Shown here: positions 17,951 through 28,105 of the stretch, in pieces
How positions within the stretch are numbered: position 1 is the stretch's first letter
How the letters are laid out: each line of letters begins with the position of its first letter
Source: Balneolaceae bacterium
GTDB taxonomy: Bacteria; Bacteroidota; Rhodothermia; Balneolales; Balneolaceae
Length of the DNA stretch: 56,175 nucleotides
Reading direction: 5' to 3'
Assembly: GCA_009711805.1 (NCBI GenBank)
Contig: VEMX01000031.1
Span: 1-56,175 of the forward strand
Notes under the pieces: generated by a model
Seen by the model: only the letters and a program-made list of their open reading frames with translations
What the model was told of the DNA's origin: nothing
The model's database searches: none
Translations under genes and position numbers: made by a program

Positions 17951-18565
17951 CTACGACCGCACAAAACTCTTACCCAGCTTTTCAAAAGTAATTTTCAGGT
18001 GTTCCAGTTTCTGAAGCTGTTGTTCAAAACGTTCAGCTTTATCCGCAGGACAGGCTACTTTGAGGGTAACGTCTTCCATATACTCAGAGGCCACCACTTG
18101 CAGTCCGAAGTCGTTTTTTAGTTTGGAAATTTGGTTTTCCCGGGAATATGGATAGCAAATTTCAAATTCATGCACCGACACAATGCTAAACAACCGAGCT
18201 TTTTCCAGGCACAACCTTGCCGATCCTCCATAGGCTTCTATAAGACCGGGTTTTCCCAATTTAGTACCTCCGTAATACCGCACAACTATAATACCGGCAT
18301 TTACCACTTCAAAAGATTTTAGTTGATTCAGGATAGGAAGGCCTGCCGTTCCAGAGGGTTCGCCGTCATCAGTACTGAATTCCCGGATCTGAGCAGGGTT
18401 TAAGCGCCAACCATAACAATGATGAGTAGCATCGGGGTATTTGGATTTAAGTTGTGCGAGTTCTGCAGAGAACTCATCTTCCGACCGGCAGGGGAAAAGA
18501 TAGCCCATAAACTTAGAGCCTTGTTCTCTGAAACTGATGTCTGTTGTTTGATTTATTGTTTTCAG
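17951..18565 (-). CDS. YigZ/IMPACT-family protein, probable non-ATG start
   Basis: This is a YigZ family protein (UPF0029/IMPACT N-terminal domain), with ATHHCYGWRL, EFSTDDGEPSGTAGLPIL and VVRYYGGTKLGKPGLIEAYG. The first ATG in frame (18508) would cut off the conserved GSKF segment. The frame continues upstream through SFREQGSKF to a stop near 18585, without any ATG, GTG or TTG. The best start is the CTG at 18563-18565, giving 204 residues (KTINQTTDISFREQGSKF at the N-terminus), the usual family length. Either CTG is used or the original start is mutated. Family function is thought to involve translation or ribosome binding. Confidence 0.8.
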   Translation of the reverse strand: MKTINQTTDISFREQGSKFMGYLFPCRSEDEFSAELAQLKSKYPDATHHCYGWRLNPAQIREFSTDDGEPSGTAGLPILNQLKSFEVVNAGIIVVRYYGGTKLGKPGLIEAYGGSARLCLEKARLFSIVSVHEFEICYPYSRENQISKLKNDFGLQVVASEYMEDVTLKVACPADKAERFEQQLQKLEHLKITFEKLGKSFVRS

Positions 18566-18819
18566 AATAAAGGAGATTATTTTTTATAGAAGTTATACTT
18601 TAGTGATGCAAAATTCATTCGGGGAAGCAGTTATAATACATCTGATGTAAGATGGAGTAAAAAGAGAGTATTTAGAATTATTCAATCTTGTTATTATTGA
18701 TGGAAAAAGCGATTTTCCCGCCGCAAACAAGCTACGTTAGAAATTTCAATTTTTGTTGGAACTATTCTATACGCCAGCTGTTATCGTTGGAGAATCTGAA
18801 ATAACTAATATCATCGTTT

Positions 18820-19518
18820 ATGCCTTCATTTTTAAAAGCATTGAATTCACAGGTAGGGCGGAAGGTAATGACCGGGATAACCGGCGTGGGGTTGATGTTC
18901 TTTTTAATTGGCCACCTTCTTGGTAACCTTACAATTTTTGGAAGCCCCGAAGCTTTCAATATCTATACCAAAAAACTCGAAAGCCTGGGCCCGCTGCTAT
19001 ATCTGATTGAAGCCGGACTTGCTTTCTTTTTCCTTTATCACACTATCCTTGGTATTTCAATTTGGAGAAATAAGAAGAAGGCTCGTCCCGGAGGGTATAA
19101 AAAATACCAGAGTAAAGGTGGAGCAAGCCATCAGTCGCTGGCTTCAAAAAGCATGATCTACACAGGAATCATTATTTTTGTATTCCTGATTATTCACCTT
19201 ATTACTTTCAAGTTTGGGGCCACCGAAACGGTTATGCTTGAGGGAGAACAAGCTCGCGACTTAAGAGCTTTGGTGCTGGATAAATTCCAAAATCCACTTT
19301 ATACCTTTGGATATACATTCGTGTTGCTGCTCTTTATCTTTCATCTGTCGCACGGATTCTGGAGTGCTTTCACTTCTCTGGGAATGAAGCACGGAGATTT
19401 TTCGAAGAAAATGCAGATGGCAGCATATGCCTTTGGGATTATCCTGATGGTAGGATTCATCTTTATTCCGCTGTACATCTATTTTACCGGCGGACAGGGT
19501 TCATTAATAGCATACTAA
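18820..19518 (+). CDS. sdhC: Succinate dehydrogenase cytochrome b subunit (Bacteroidetes type)
   Basis: This 232-residue five-helix membrane subunit anchors complex II and holds two hemes. Candidate heme ligands are His32 (FLIGHLLGN), His74 (FLYHTILG), His126 (LIIHLITF) and His175 (FIFHLSHGF), the pattern of the di-heme B-type quinol:fumarate reductase/succinate dehydrogenase family. Menaquinone is the expected quinone. It is the first gene of sdhCAB, 25 bp before sdhA. No clear promoter is visible in the 250 bp upstream. Confidence 0.93.
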   Translation: MPSFLKALNSQVGRKVMTGITGVGLMFFLIGHLLGNLTIFGSPEAFNIYTKKLESLGPLLYLIEAGLAFFFLYHTILGISIWRNKKKARPGGYKKYQSKGGASHQSLASKSMIYTGIIIFVFLIIHLITFKFGATETVMLEGEQARDLRALVLDKFQNPLYTFGYTFVLLLFIFHLSHGFWSAFTSLGMKHGDFSKKMQMAAYAFGIILMVGFIFIPLYIYFTGGQGSLIAY

Positions 19519-19543
19519 GAGTTTTTAAAAGTACATACAGATT

Positions 19544-21466
19544 ATGAGTTTAGATTCGAAAGTACCTGAAGGGCCATTAACGGAGAAGTGGAGCAAACAT
19601 CTCCAGGATATCAAGCTTGTGGCTCCCAATAACAAAAGAAAATACGAAGTAATTGTAGTGGGAACCGGATTAGCCGGTGGAGCTGCTGCAGCCAGTTTCG
19701 CAGAAATGGGATATAACGTGCGTAGTTTCTGTATACAGGATTCGGCCCGGCGCGCTCACAGTATTGCCGCCCAGGGAGGGATTAATGCCGCCAAGAATTA
19801 TCCCAATGATGGGGATAGTATCTGGAGGCTTTTTTACGATACCATTAAAGGGGGCGACTACAGATCCCGCGAAGCCAATGTGTACCGCCTGGCCCAGGTG
19901 TCGAACGAAATTATTGACCAGGCGGTAGCGCAGGGTGTTCCTTTTGCTCGTGAATATGGAGGGCAGTTGGCCAACCGTTCGTTTGGAGGAGCACAGGTAT
20001 CAAGAACCTTTTATGCTAAAGGCCAAACCGGGCAACAGTTATTACTGGGGGCCTACCAGGCGATGATGCGGCAGGTTCACAAAGGAAATATTAAATACCA
20101 TCCCCGCCACGAAATGTTAGAGTTGGTGGTGATAGACGGACAAGCTAAGGGTATTATAACCCGAGACCTTGTTTCAGGAGAATTAAAACGATGGGAAGCT
20201 GATGCTGTGGTATTAGCTACCGGTGGTTACGGGAATGTGTTTTATCTGTCCACCAATGCCAAAAATTCGAATGTTACTGCCGCATGGAGGGCTCATAAAA
20301 AAGGAGCTTATTTTGCCAATCCATGCTACGTGCAGGTGCACCCAACTTGTATTCCGGTGTCTGGTGATTACCAATCGAAGCTCACCTTGATGAGTGAGAG
20401 TCTGAGAAATGATGGACGTGTTTGGGTTCCGAAGAAGAAAGGAGACAAGCGTCATCCGAATGATATTCCCGATGAAGAACGATATTATTACCTGGAAGAA
20501 CGCTATCCCAGCTTCGGTAACCTGGTGCCTCGTGATGTGGCTTCCCGAAATGCCAAAAATGTATGTGATGACGGTTACGGAGTAGGAGAAACCGGACTGG
20601 CAGTTTATCTCGATTTCCGTGATGCCATTAAACGCGATGGTAAAGAAGCGGTTGAAGCCCGGTATGGAAACCTTTTTGAGATGTACGAAAATATTGCGGG
20701 CGATAATCCATATAAGCAACCAATGCGGATTTACCCTGCGGTTCATTACACCATGGGGGGGCTTTGGGTTGATTATAACCTGATGAGTAACATCCCCGGA
20801 TTGTTTGTTGCAGGAGAGGCTAATTTTTCTGATCATGGCGCTAACCGGTTGGGAGCCAGTGCATTGATGCAGGGACTGTCAGACGGATATTTTGTGCTCC
20901 CTTATACGATTGGTAACTACCTGGCTGACCAGGCTCCAGGCAAACGCTACGGAACCGACCATGGTGCATTTGTTGAAGCAGAGAATGAAGCTCAGGGCCA
21001 AATCGATAAGCTTTTGAATGTGAATGGAGATCGCACCATCATTGATTTCCACCGCAGCCTTGGTAAGATTGTATGGGACAAAATTGGTATTGCCCGAAAT
21101 GAAGAAGATCTGAAATCAGCGATTGAAGAAATTCGGGAACTCCGCGAGGAATTTTGGCAGAATGTTAAAGTGCCCGGAGATAAAAATAATTACAACAAAT
21201 ACCTTGAGTTTGCTGGCCGGGTAGCCGACTTCTTCGAATTAGCCGAATTAATGGCCGAAGATGCACTCAACAGGGATGAATCTGCTGGATGTCACCTCCG
21301 TGAAGAGCATCAGACCGAAGAAGGAGAAGCCCTCCGAAACGATGAAGATTACTCATTTGTAGCTGCCTGGGAATACGGCGGTGTAAACGGTAAACTGGAA
21401 GAAACCCTTCACAAAGAAAATCTCGAATTTGAATTCGTTGAACTCAAACAACGAAGCTACAAGTAG
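19544..21466 (+). CDS. sdhA: Succinate dehydrogenase flavoprotein subunit
   Basis: This 640-residue catalytic subunit oxidises succinate to fumarate. The FAD Rossmann motif is [19 protein letters not shown]. The covalent FAD attachment His lies in [35 protein letters not shown] and [13 protein letters not shown] carry substrate and active-site residues, and [19 protein letters not shown] is the late flavin motif. The length is typical for the Bacteroidetes SdhA/FrdA type. It lies between sdhC and sdhB, 9 bp before the latter. Confidence 0.96.
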   Translation: MSLDSKVPEGPLTEKWSKHLQDIKLVAPNNKRKYEVIVVGTGLAGGAAAASFAEMGYNVRSFCIQDSARRAHSIAAQGGINAAKNYPNDGDSIWRLFYDTIKGGDYRSREANVYRLAQVSNEIIDQAVAQGVPFAREYGGQLANRSFGGAQVSRTFYAKGQTGQQLLLGAYQAMMRQVHKGNIKYHPRHEMLELVVIDGQAKGIITRDLVSGELKRWEADAVVLATGGYGNVFYLSTNAKNSNVTAAWRAHKKGAYFANPCYVQVHPTCIPVSGDYQSKLTLMSESLRNDGRVWVPKKKGDKRHPNDIPDEERYYYLEERYPSFGNLVPRDVASRNAKNVCDDGYGVGETGLAVYLDFRDAIKRDGKEAVEARYGNLFEMYENIAGDNPYKQPMRIYPAVHYTMGGLWVDYNLMSNIPGLFVAGEANFSDHGANRLGASALMQGLSDGYFVLPYTIGNYLADQAPGKRYGTDHGAFVEAENEAQGQIDKLLNVNGDRTIIDFHRSLGKIVWDKIGIARNEEDLKSAIEEIRELREEFWQNVKVPGDKNNYNKYLEFAGRVADFFELAELMAEDALNRDESAGCHLREEHQTEEGEALRNDEDYSFVAAWEYGGVNGKLEETLHKENLEFEFVELKQRSYK

Positions 21467-21475
21467 GAAGATATT

Positions 21476-22234
21476 ATGAGCAAAGAAATGACCATTCATC
21501 TTAAATACTGGAAGCAAGACGGTCCTGATGCCCGGGGATATTTCGAGGAGTACACGCTCGACAATGTGAACGAGCATATGTCGTTCCTGGAGATGCTGGA
21601 TGTCCTCAACGAAGAATTGATGCTGAAGGACAAGGCTCCGGTTGAATTCGATTACGACTGCCGGGAAGGGATTTGCGGTTCCTGTAACCTGGTGATTAAC
21701 GGCCAGGCACATGGACCTAAGGAACGGGTTGCTGCCTGCCAGTTGCACATGCGTAATTACAGCGATGGCGATCATATTACCATTGAACCACCCAGAGCTG
21801 CTGCATTTCCTGTGATTAAGGATTTAGTAGTAGATCGCAGTGCTTTCGACCGTATTATTGAAGCCGGTGGATATGTATCGGTTAAAACAGGCGCGGCTCC
21901 TGAAGCGAACTCCATTCCTGTAGAGCAGGAAAAGGCCAACAAGGCCTTCGATTATGCTACTTGCATTGGCTGTGGAGCTTGTGTAGCAGCCTGTCCCAAT
22001 GCCTCAGCATCATTGTTTACCGGTGCCAAGATTGCTCACCTCAATAAACTCCCACAGGGAGAAGTTGAGCGTACCAACCGCGTGGTAAATATGGTAGACC
22101 AGATGAAAGAAGAAGGTTTTGGCGATTGCTCCAACTACGCCGAATGCGAAGCTGTTTGTCCGGTGGGTATCTCCATTACGGCTATTGCTGAGATGCGTAA
22201 AGACTATATAAAGGCCGTGTTTAAAGGAGACTAA
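21476..22234 (+). CDS. sdhB: Succinate dehydrogenase iron-sulfur subunit
   Basis: This 252-residue iron-sulfur protein passes electrons from FAD to the heme subunit. The [2Fe-2S] cluster sits in YDCREGICGSCNLVING with the later Cys of RVAACQ. The [4Fe-4S] and [3Fe-4S] clusters use CIGCGACVAACPN and CSNYAECEAVCPVGI. It is the last gene of sdhCAB and is followed 40 bp later by an intrinsic terminator. Confidence 0.96.
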   Translation: MSKEMTIHLKYWKQDGPDARGYFEEYTLDNVNEHMSFLEMLDVLNEELMLKDKAPVEFDYDCREGICGSCNLVINGQAHGPKERVAACQLHMRNYSDGDHITIEPPRAAAFPVIKDLVVDRSAFDRIIEAGGYVSVKTGAAPEANSIPVEQEKANKAFDYATCIGCGACVAACPNASASLFTGAKIAHLNKLPQGEVERTNRVVNMVDQMKEEGFGDCSNYAECEAVCPVGISITAIAEMRKDYIKAVFKGD

Positions 22235-22274
22235 CCTTCCGGGAAAACATTACAGTAGGTTAATTTTATTAAGC

Positions 22275-22308
22275 CTCCGTTGTTATTAAACCAGCGGAGG
22301 TTTTTTTG
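22275..22308 (+). terminator. Intrinsic terminator of sdhCAB
   Basis: CCTCCG (22275-22280) pairs with CGGAGG (22296-22301) and is followed by seven T residues (22302-22308). It begins 40 bp after the sdhB stop. Confidence 0.85.
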
Positions 22309-22559
22309 GTTTTTGGGGAATAGTTGAATGAGAAATGGTTCAATTAAGAATGGAGGATAATGCTCTGAGGTTAATTTGCGAAGCAGTAACTGGATTGGAT
22401 GAACTGACACAGTCGATATTAAGGCTATCATCTCCGGGTTGGTTAATGTACCGCAGGCATACCTTGAGAAGTGTATTGGTTATTGTGGGGCAGGGATTGA
22501 GTTCCTGGGTATTAGAGTGAGAAGGTGTTGTCAGCTATATTTCTGACCGGAGTGAAAGA
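22309..22559. other. Non-coding stretch after sdhCAB
   Basis: No supportable gene is seen. A short open frame at 22335-22520 has no family character. The word TTCAATTAAGAAT at 22339-22351 is shared with the repeat tracts near 12010 and 43837. Confidence 0.4.
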
Positions 22560-22589
22560 AGAGTCCCAATTGCAATGAATCGGGACTCT
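22560..22589 (-). terminator. Hairpin downstream of the small membrane protein gene
   Basis: AGAGTCCC (22560-22567) is exactly complementary to GGGACTCT (22582-22589), with a 14-nt loop. On the minus strand it follows the 22596 stop and is followed by a T-rich run (TCTTTC), so it probably ends that transcript. Confidence 0.65.
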
Positions 22590-22595
22590 AATAAT

Positions 22596-22775
22596 TTAGG
22601 CTTCTTGTTGTTTTCTTTTAATTCGGTTTTCTAAATAGGAGTATAAAAAATAAAAGATAACACTTGAGACTCCTCCCAGAATCAACAGCCTGTCAATGTC
22701 TTTTTCTTTGAATACTCCAAACATAATTGCAATAAAGATTACGAAAAACAGGAGGGCAGCAAGGATATATTTCAT
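22596..22775 (-). CDS. Small two-helix membrane protein, 59 residues
   Basis: An ATG at 22775 opens a 59-codon frame ending TAA at 22596. The start MKYILAALLFFVIFIAIMFG is one hydrophobic helix, FKEKDIDR is a short charged turn, LLILGGVSSVIFYFLYSYL is a second helix, and the tail ENRIKRKQQEA is basic. The helical-hairpin layout with positive-inside tail and the well-placed terminator hairpin argue that it is a real gene. I do not recognise a family. Confidence 0.6.
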   Translation of the reverse strand: MKYILAALLFFVIFIAIMFGVFKEKDIDRLLILGGVSSVIFYFLYSYLENRIKRKQQEA

Positions 22776-22960
22776 GTTATGGATGTTTTTGATTTCAGTG
22801 TTTTAATGTATTAAAAGTGGAATGAGAATCTATCGTATCTTCTGCTGTAGTTCCAATAACGCCTGAACTACCGCTAATATCAAGATGATATTTCAGGTTA
22901 GGAGCGAGAGGAAGCGTTTTCTAAAATTGTAACAATAGCTTAGGAAGCTACTCTTTTCTA

Positions 22961-22974
22961 TGTAAGCGCTTACA
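22961..22974. promoter_or_regulatory. LacI-family/cre-like operator palindrome upstream of alpha-amylase
   Basis: TGTAAGCGCTTACA is a perfect 14-bp palindrome with the central CG typical of LacI/GalR-family operators. It fits the catabolite-response consensus TGWAANCGNTNWCA. It ends 30 bp before the amylase ATG, in the promoter or early leader, so repression in the absence of maltodextrin is a fair inference. A second imperfect repeat (TAGCTT-AGG-AAGCTA, 22937-22951) lies just upstream. A possible ribosome site AGAGAGG precedes the ATG. Confidence 0.7.
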
Positions 22975-23004
22975 TTTTTCTTAACTAATACAGAGAGGTA
23001 TACA

Positions 23005-25380
23005 ATGAAAAAAACAATCATCGTCTTAATACTAATAATATGTGGGTTACCATCCCTGGCCAATGCCCAGGATGATGTAATGATGCAGGCATTCTACTGG
23101 GATGTACCCGTGGATGCAGCTAACTTAAATGGTAGTTGGTGGGATTCACTTGCTACTAAATCGAAAGCCATGTCTGAAGCAGGTTTTACCGGCCTTTGGC
23201 TTCCCTCCCCTTCAAAAGGAAATTTTGGGATATATGACATGGGATATGGAATCTATGATCATTATGACTTAGGTAATTACAGCCAGAAGGGTACTACAGA
23301 AACCCGATTTGGGAGCAGAGCCGAGCTGGAAGCGATGATCGATTCAATGCATACAAATGGAATTGAAGTTTATGCGGATATGGTGCTGAATCACATCTAT
23401 TCAAATGGGGATTATTATGATTCCAATAATGACCTTGAAGCTAATCCTGATGTAAAAGAATATGTATTATCCGAAGCCTTCATTAATGGAAATCAATATC
23501 AGTCATATCCCACTAACGAAATATCATGGGTAATCCCTAATGCTTCGGCGGGAACTTATTATATCCAGATTGATGGATATAATCTGGATTGGGGGACAAG
23601 TTATACCGAACGGGGGTATGATGTTATGGTAGACTGGACTGGTTCGGGGCCTGGCTCAACAACCTGGGAGAGCGAACCAAACGATGGGAGCGGAAATTAT
23701 AATACTATTTCCACCTCAGGGACGATCGTACAAGGGCATATGAATAGTAGTTCTGATATAGATGAATATGAAATTACGCTTAGTTCATCCGCTGATATCA
23801 TTATTCAATTAACAGCCCGCAGGGAAGGGGTTGATTCGAACAATAACTGGGAATGGCAGTGGGCTGATCAAAATAACGGATACTACCCAATGGCCATCTG
23901 GCATAATGGAAGTAATTTGGCTAATACTACTCTGGAAGCTCAGACTCCCACAGCAATTTCTTATCCAACTCATACAGGCACAGGCGAAGCAAATTATAGT
24001 TGGGATCATGATGACTTTCATCCGGTTGATTCCAATGACTGGCTCGGATATGCCGGCAGTGATGAGATAATCACAAACACCAAATTTTTTGGTAACGATC
24101 TAAACTCTTTTTCATCCACCGTAACCGGCCGGCTTGAGGACTGGGGATATTGGATGGCTGATGAAATCGGCTTTGATGGGTTTCGTCTCGATTTTGTTCG
24201 CGGTTTCCAGGAAACCTTTGTAGCTGATTGGGTTAACCAGCTCCCTGCACTTGGTGGATCTCAGCGTTTCATTGTAGGAGAGTACTGGGGGGATGCGGAA
24301 TCTATCCATTCCTGGGTAACCAATGTGGCAAACGGAACTTCTACGGTTACATCAACCACTACCACCGGGGCAGATGCGGATGCCTTTGATTTCCCCCTTA
24401 AGTTTGCTTTGAATGATATCGTGAATAACACCTCGGGCTCGGCTGACATTACTGCAACTTTAGATCATGCAGGAATGATAAGAAATAGCAGTGGCTACTC
24501 ACTCTCCGGAACTGATATTGTCACTTTTGTTGATAACCATGACACCGGAAAGGAACACGACAAATGGGTATTTAGTGACTGGGATATGGCTTATGCATAC
24601 ACTCTTACACACGAGGGCCGTCCCTGTATTTTCTATTCTCACTATTATGGAATAGAACAGGAGGATGCCCATGACGGCTCGTATACCACTCAGGCACCTT
24701 CATCTCTGAGAGATGATATCGACAACCTAATTCATATAAGAAAAAATTATCTCGGTGGTGGATTAGAAGTGCTAAGTGCTGACGGAAATCCCTACCCATC
24801 CGGTGATACTGATGATGTGTATGTAGCAAGGCGTTCCGGAAATGGCTCTACAACGGGTGCTATAATTGTCATCAACGACAATAGCTCCTCTACCAAAGGC
24901 TTATGGGTAGATCATACAACAGGTTCATCGTTGTGGTCCGATTCGTACCTTGTTAATGCAGAAACCGGCGATAGCACTTATGTTTATGGAGATGGCCGTG
25001 TTTATGTAGAAGCACCTGCCCGTGATTTTTCAGTCTATTTGCCTGCCAGTGAATTTTCCGGCCTGCCACAAAGCAAGGTAGTTACATCCCATGAACCTGA
25101 TCAGCCGGAATTTCCATACGAATTCAGTTTATCTGATAACTATCCTAATCCCTTTAATCCAAATACCAATATATCATTCAGCCTTCCGGAGAGAGGACAT
25201 GTCAACATTTCCATTTTCAGTGTTTCGGGACAACTGGTGGCAACACTGGCCGACCAATCGTATCCAAAAGGTAAACATACGTTGAGATGGGATGCCTCGG
25301 GAGTAGCCAGTGGTATTTATATTTACAAAATTTCTTACCGCGGCCAACAAGTCAATAAAAGAATGACCCTGATCAAATAG
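23005..25380 (+). CDS. Secreted alpha-amylase (GH13) with inserted PPC-like domain and T9SS sorting domain
   Basis: This 791-residue exported glycoside hydrolase has a signal peptide (cut after ANAQ near residue 22) and a GH13 barrel ([30 protein letters not shown]). The catalytic triad is Asp396 (GFRLDFVRG), Glu426 (IVGEYWGD) and Asp513 (FVDNHDTG). Residues about 173-330 are an insertion between early and late barrel strands, with [14 protein letters not shown] like PPC domains that may bind polymer. The C-terminus (about 705-791) is a type A T9SS sorting domain: [15 protein letters not shown], then SGIYIYKIS. It should cut alpha-1,4-glucans outside the cell. It is monocistronic, with a cre-like operator upstream and a terminator downstream. 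Confidence 0.93.
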   Translation: MKKTIIVLILIICGLPSLANAQDDVMMQAFYWDVPVDAANLNGSWWDSLATKSKAMSEAGFTGLWLPSPSKGNFGIYDMGYGIYDHYDLGNYSQKGTTETRFGSRAELEAMIDSMHTNGIEVYADMVLNHIYSNGDYYDSNNDLEANPDVKEYVLSEAFINGNQYQSYPTNEISWVIPNASAGTYYIQIDGYNLDWGTSYTERGYDVMVDWTGSGPGSTTWESEPNDGSGNYNTISTSGTIVQGHMNSSSDIDEYEITLSSSADIIIQLTARREGVDSNNNWEWQWADQNNGYYPMAIWHNGSNLANTTLEAQTPTAISYPTHTGTGEANYSWDHDDFHPVDSNDWLGYAGSDEIITNTKFFGNDLNSFSSTVTGRLEDWGYWMADEIGFDGFRLDFVRGFQETFVADWVNQLPALGGSQRFIVGEYWGDAESIHSWVTNVANGTSTVTSTTTTGADADAFDFPLKFALNDIVNNTSGSADITATLDHAGMIRNSSGYSLSGTDIVTFVDNHDTGKEHDKWVFSDWDMAYAYTLTHEGRPCIFYSHYYGIEQEDAHDGSYTTQAPSSLRDDIDNLIHIRKNYLGGGLEVLSADGNPYPSGDTDDVYVARRSGNGSTTGAIIVINDNSSSTKGLWVDHTTGSSLWSDSYLVNAETGDSTYVYGDGRVYVEAPARDFSVYLPASEFSGLPQSKVVTSHEPDQPEFPYEFSLSDNYPNPFNPNTNISFSLPERGHVNISIFSVSGQLVATLADQSYPKGKHTLRWDASGVASGIYIYKISYRGQQVNKRMTLIK

Positions 25381-25406
25381 TTAAGGTAATACTCACTGTT
25401 AAAAAG

Positions 25407-25432
25407 CCCCGGATTACTTCCGGGGTTTTTTT
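25407..25432 (+). terminator. Intrinsic terminator of the amylase gene
   Basis: CCCCGG (25407-25412) pairs with CCGGGG (25420-25425) over a 7-nt loop, preceded by AAAAAG and followed by seven T residues. It lies 27 bp after the amylase stop. Confidence 0.9.
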
Positions 25433-25575
25433 GTTTCTCTGTGTCTTATTATTTCAATCATTTTGGTTGTTGAAATCTGAGAAACTAATGCATGTCATCT
25501 AATCTGAATGTTTGATACTGCCACATATTTTGTTTTGATATCATACATCATCACATAGTCTGATACAGACAGGTA

Positions 25576-27783
25576 TTATTCTTTTTGAACATTATGTTGA
25601 GGTGAATCAACATGGGGATGGGTGAGCTCGAATGAGTGGTTAAACCCGGTATATCCAAAGTTGGATGAAATAATTAAATCTACAACAGTCATTGGATTGT
25701 AACCAGCAGTGTTGCGGAAAGAATTAAATGGGTAGTCGAATAGAATCCATCCAAGCTTGTCAGGTCTTGTAGTGGAATCTTCTTGTCCGAGGTAGCTAAT
25801 GATCTTATTTATGATATATATCCCCCACAGATCTTTAATACCCCATGTGGCGGAGGCAAAGCTCCAAACTACATCATATTTTCCAGAACCTTTTTCGTCA
25901 AAAGCTTTTTCAACATAACTAAACTTTTGACTTTCTTTTGAAGGCAACGAAAAAAGTGTGTAATCTCTGTATTTATCCTGCACAAATACACTGTATTCAG
26001 GAGAGCCGTTGCTTGTCCAATTGGTGCAGTTATCTTCCCAATGAATAGGGGTACCAAGTTTTATGTCCTCATTTATTCGGTTATAGAGGAAAATGTTTCC
26101 CCTAACCTGGCCCATTGCAGGTAAATGAGGTTGTGTTATTATGGGATATTTATTGATGAGGTCAATTAATTTTTCCAAAGCTTCTTGTTGCTTGGTAACA
26201 TTGTTCCAATCATCAACTTTAAGAGAAGCGATAATAGCCTCCGAAGGATTTTTTTTCAAAAACTGCTGACATTCTCCGAATAAACTATCCAATGTTTGGA
26301 ATTCGTTAGTGCCAAAACTTCCATGACAGGTCATGAACTTATAATTCTTATTTTTCTCAAGGGAAATAGAAATTCTTATGTCTAACATTCTTACCCCTTT
26401 GTTTAATTGTTCGGTGATGGTATAACAATGACAGGCCCAGGGCGATAAAGAAAATGTGTTTATAGCGGCAGAATCATGAGTACCCGGTATATTAATGTCT
26501 CCAATAGATTTTCCGTCATCTATATTATTCATCCAATTCGATTTGAGAACGGGCGATGGTTTATGGGAGCTTTTAGAGTCAGAAAAACACCAGTGTTGAT
26601 ATTTATTTGTTCCTGGATTTGGAGTATTAATGTCTTTCTTTTTACAGGTGAGATCATCTCCACTATAGTCGAGAACCAAGCCCGACTGTTTATGTATGAT
26701 ATAAAAATCAGGTGAATTGCTGCATTTTTCCAATGACCAAAGCTGATAGTTGTTTGGGTTTGAAGCATAGTCCGCAGGCTTAGGTTTGCACATCAAGCCA
26801 TCGTTGCTGCTATAATCCAGTACAAGATTGGAGACCTGATTAATTAAATAGAACCATTGATCATCTATAGGTAAGATTTCCCAATGCTGAAATGGGTTTT
26901 TACCTGGGGCATAACCTCCAGTGTCAACTTCTTTCATAGACACTTTTCCACCAACAGTTTTGGAACTGTAGTCAACAACCAATGTATGACCGAGTGTTAA
27001 CTCTCTGCGATTGAACATGTAATGATCTGCAATTTCTCTCTCTATAGGGTTTACATTTGAGTTGTCATTCCCTTTACTCCAAATTTTATTTCCTTTAATA
27101 TCAAAAATAGCAAGACCGCCATCATCCCCAAGAACCAATTCACTATTCGGATTGTTTTCTGTATTAGATGCCCAAATTGGTTTATGAAAACCTTTATAAA
27201 CCACGAAATTTCCATCGGGCTGCATATAAGTTCTCCATGCTGGTTGTCCTTTGGTCTTGGACGACCACAAAGCTTTTCCCTCTTCGTCATAAAGTACAAG
27301 GTCGCCGTCTTCCTGATATAAAAGCATATATTTGCCGTTGAGAGAAAGAAGATAGTCATGAGGTGTTAAATAAGAATTGGCCTCTGCATAAAATGCATTT
27401 CCGCAGCTTTTGCTATCTAATACAGACCATAGTTTCATATTGTTTTCATCGTATATGACAAGGCTTCCATTATCTTCTAATACCAGTTTACAATTGGTAT
27501 GTTTTTCTGTATTGGATGCCCATACAGGCTGATGAAAGGCTTTATAAACAACAAAATTTCCATCAGGTTGCATGTAGGTTTTCCATGCAGTTTGGCCTGC
27601 TGTTCCGGAACTCCAAAGTGCTTTGCCTTTAGCATTGTATAATACCAGGTTTCCATCTGTCTGGTAAATAAGTTTGTATTCTTTGTTGCTGGATTCCAGG
27701 TAATCATTAGGAATCATAGATTGATTCCTATTTCCATAAAGCATGTTACCTTTGTTTGGAGAGGTGTTTTCTGAGATTTTCAT
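25576..27783 (-). CDS. PI-PLC X-like phosphodiesterase with two bulb-lectin domains and a ricin-type domain
   Basis: This 735-residue protein appears to have four modules. Residues about 12-120 and 127-240 are two bulb-type (mannose-binding) B-lectin domains, with repeats such as YQTDGNLVLYNAKGKALWSSG and MQPDGNFVVYKGFHKPIWASNT. Residues about 250-405 are a ricin-like beta-trefoil (QHWEILPIDDQWFYLINQVS, QSGLVLDYSGDD). The C-terminal part is a PI-PLC X barrel, with catalytic His436 in IPGTHDSAA and His487 in MTCHGSF, and RMLDIRISI between. It should cleave a phosphoinositide or related phosphodiester. No signal peptide, anchor or T9SS tail is seen, which is odd for such a protein. Confidence 0.85.
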   Translation of the reverse strand: MKISENTSPNKGNMLYGNRNQSMIPNDYLESSNKEYKLIYQTDGNLVLYNAKGKALWSSGTAGQTAWKTYMQPDGNFVVYKAFHQPVWASNTEKHTNCKLVLEDNGSLVIYDENNMKLWSVLDSKSCGNAFYAEANSYLTPHDYLLSLNGKYMLLYQEDGDLVLYDEEGKALWSSKTKGQPAWRTYMQPDGNFVVYKGFHKPIWASNTENNPNSELVLGDDGGLAIFDIKGNKIWSKGNDNSNVNPIEREIADHYMFNRRELTLGHTLVVDYSSKTVGGKVSMKEVDTGGYAPGKNPFQHWEILPIDDQWFYLINQVSNLVLDYSSNDGLMCKPKPADYASNPNNYQLWSLEKCSNSPDFYIIHKQSGLVLDYSGDDLTCKKKDINTPNPGTNKYQHWCFSDSKSSHKPSPVLKSNWMNNIDDGKSIGDINIPGTHDSAAINTFSLSPWACHCYTITEQLNKGVRMLDIRISISLEKNKNYKFMTCHGSFGTNEFQTLDSLFGECQQFLKKNPSEAIIASLKVDDWNNVTKQQEALEKLIDLINKYPIITQPHLPAMGQVRGNIFLYNRINEDIKLGTPIHWEDNCTNWTSNGSPEYSVFVQDKYRDYTLFSLPSKESQKFSYVEKAFDEKGSGKYDVVWSFASATWGIKDLWGIYIINKIISYLGQEDSTTRPDKLGWILFDYPFNSFRNTAGYNPMTVVDLIISSNFGYTGFNHSFELTHPHVDSPQHNVQKE

Positions 27784-28105
27784 AGCTAGTGAGACATTGA
27801 TTGATTATGGTTTTGAAATGCCATAGAAAAATTTTAGTCATGTGGCATCAATAAAATGTTATCAATCCTTCCTCTGTGACTATTTCGGTAACCTAAGAAA
27901 TGGGATTTTCCAAAGCAGTGTTTACGTATTCTCCTGATAACTATTGGTACTGTTGGAGCAAGAGGTAGTAACAACTTCTCTTGTATCAGAAATTAATATA
28001 TATGCCGTACAATGCAAGTATAACTTTAAAGCAAGCGATTAGTTTTATTTAATTTAAAATTTGATTAATGCTGGCAGAATAGATCTGATTTTCAAGAATA
28101 GGTAA
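27784..28105. other. 322-bp AT-rich intergenic region, nothing recognised
   Basis: No open frame with coding character, hairpin with T tract or tandem repeat was seen. It probably contains the promoter of the lectin/PI-PLC gene near 27790-27850 and the 3' region of the DUF998-like pseudogene. Confidence 0.4.

Noticed and set aside
22335-22520. 61-codon open frame after sdhCAB
   Set aside because: No family motif, no plausible ribosome site, and its start overlaps a dispersed repeat word.
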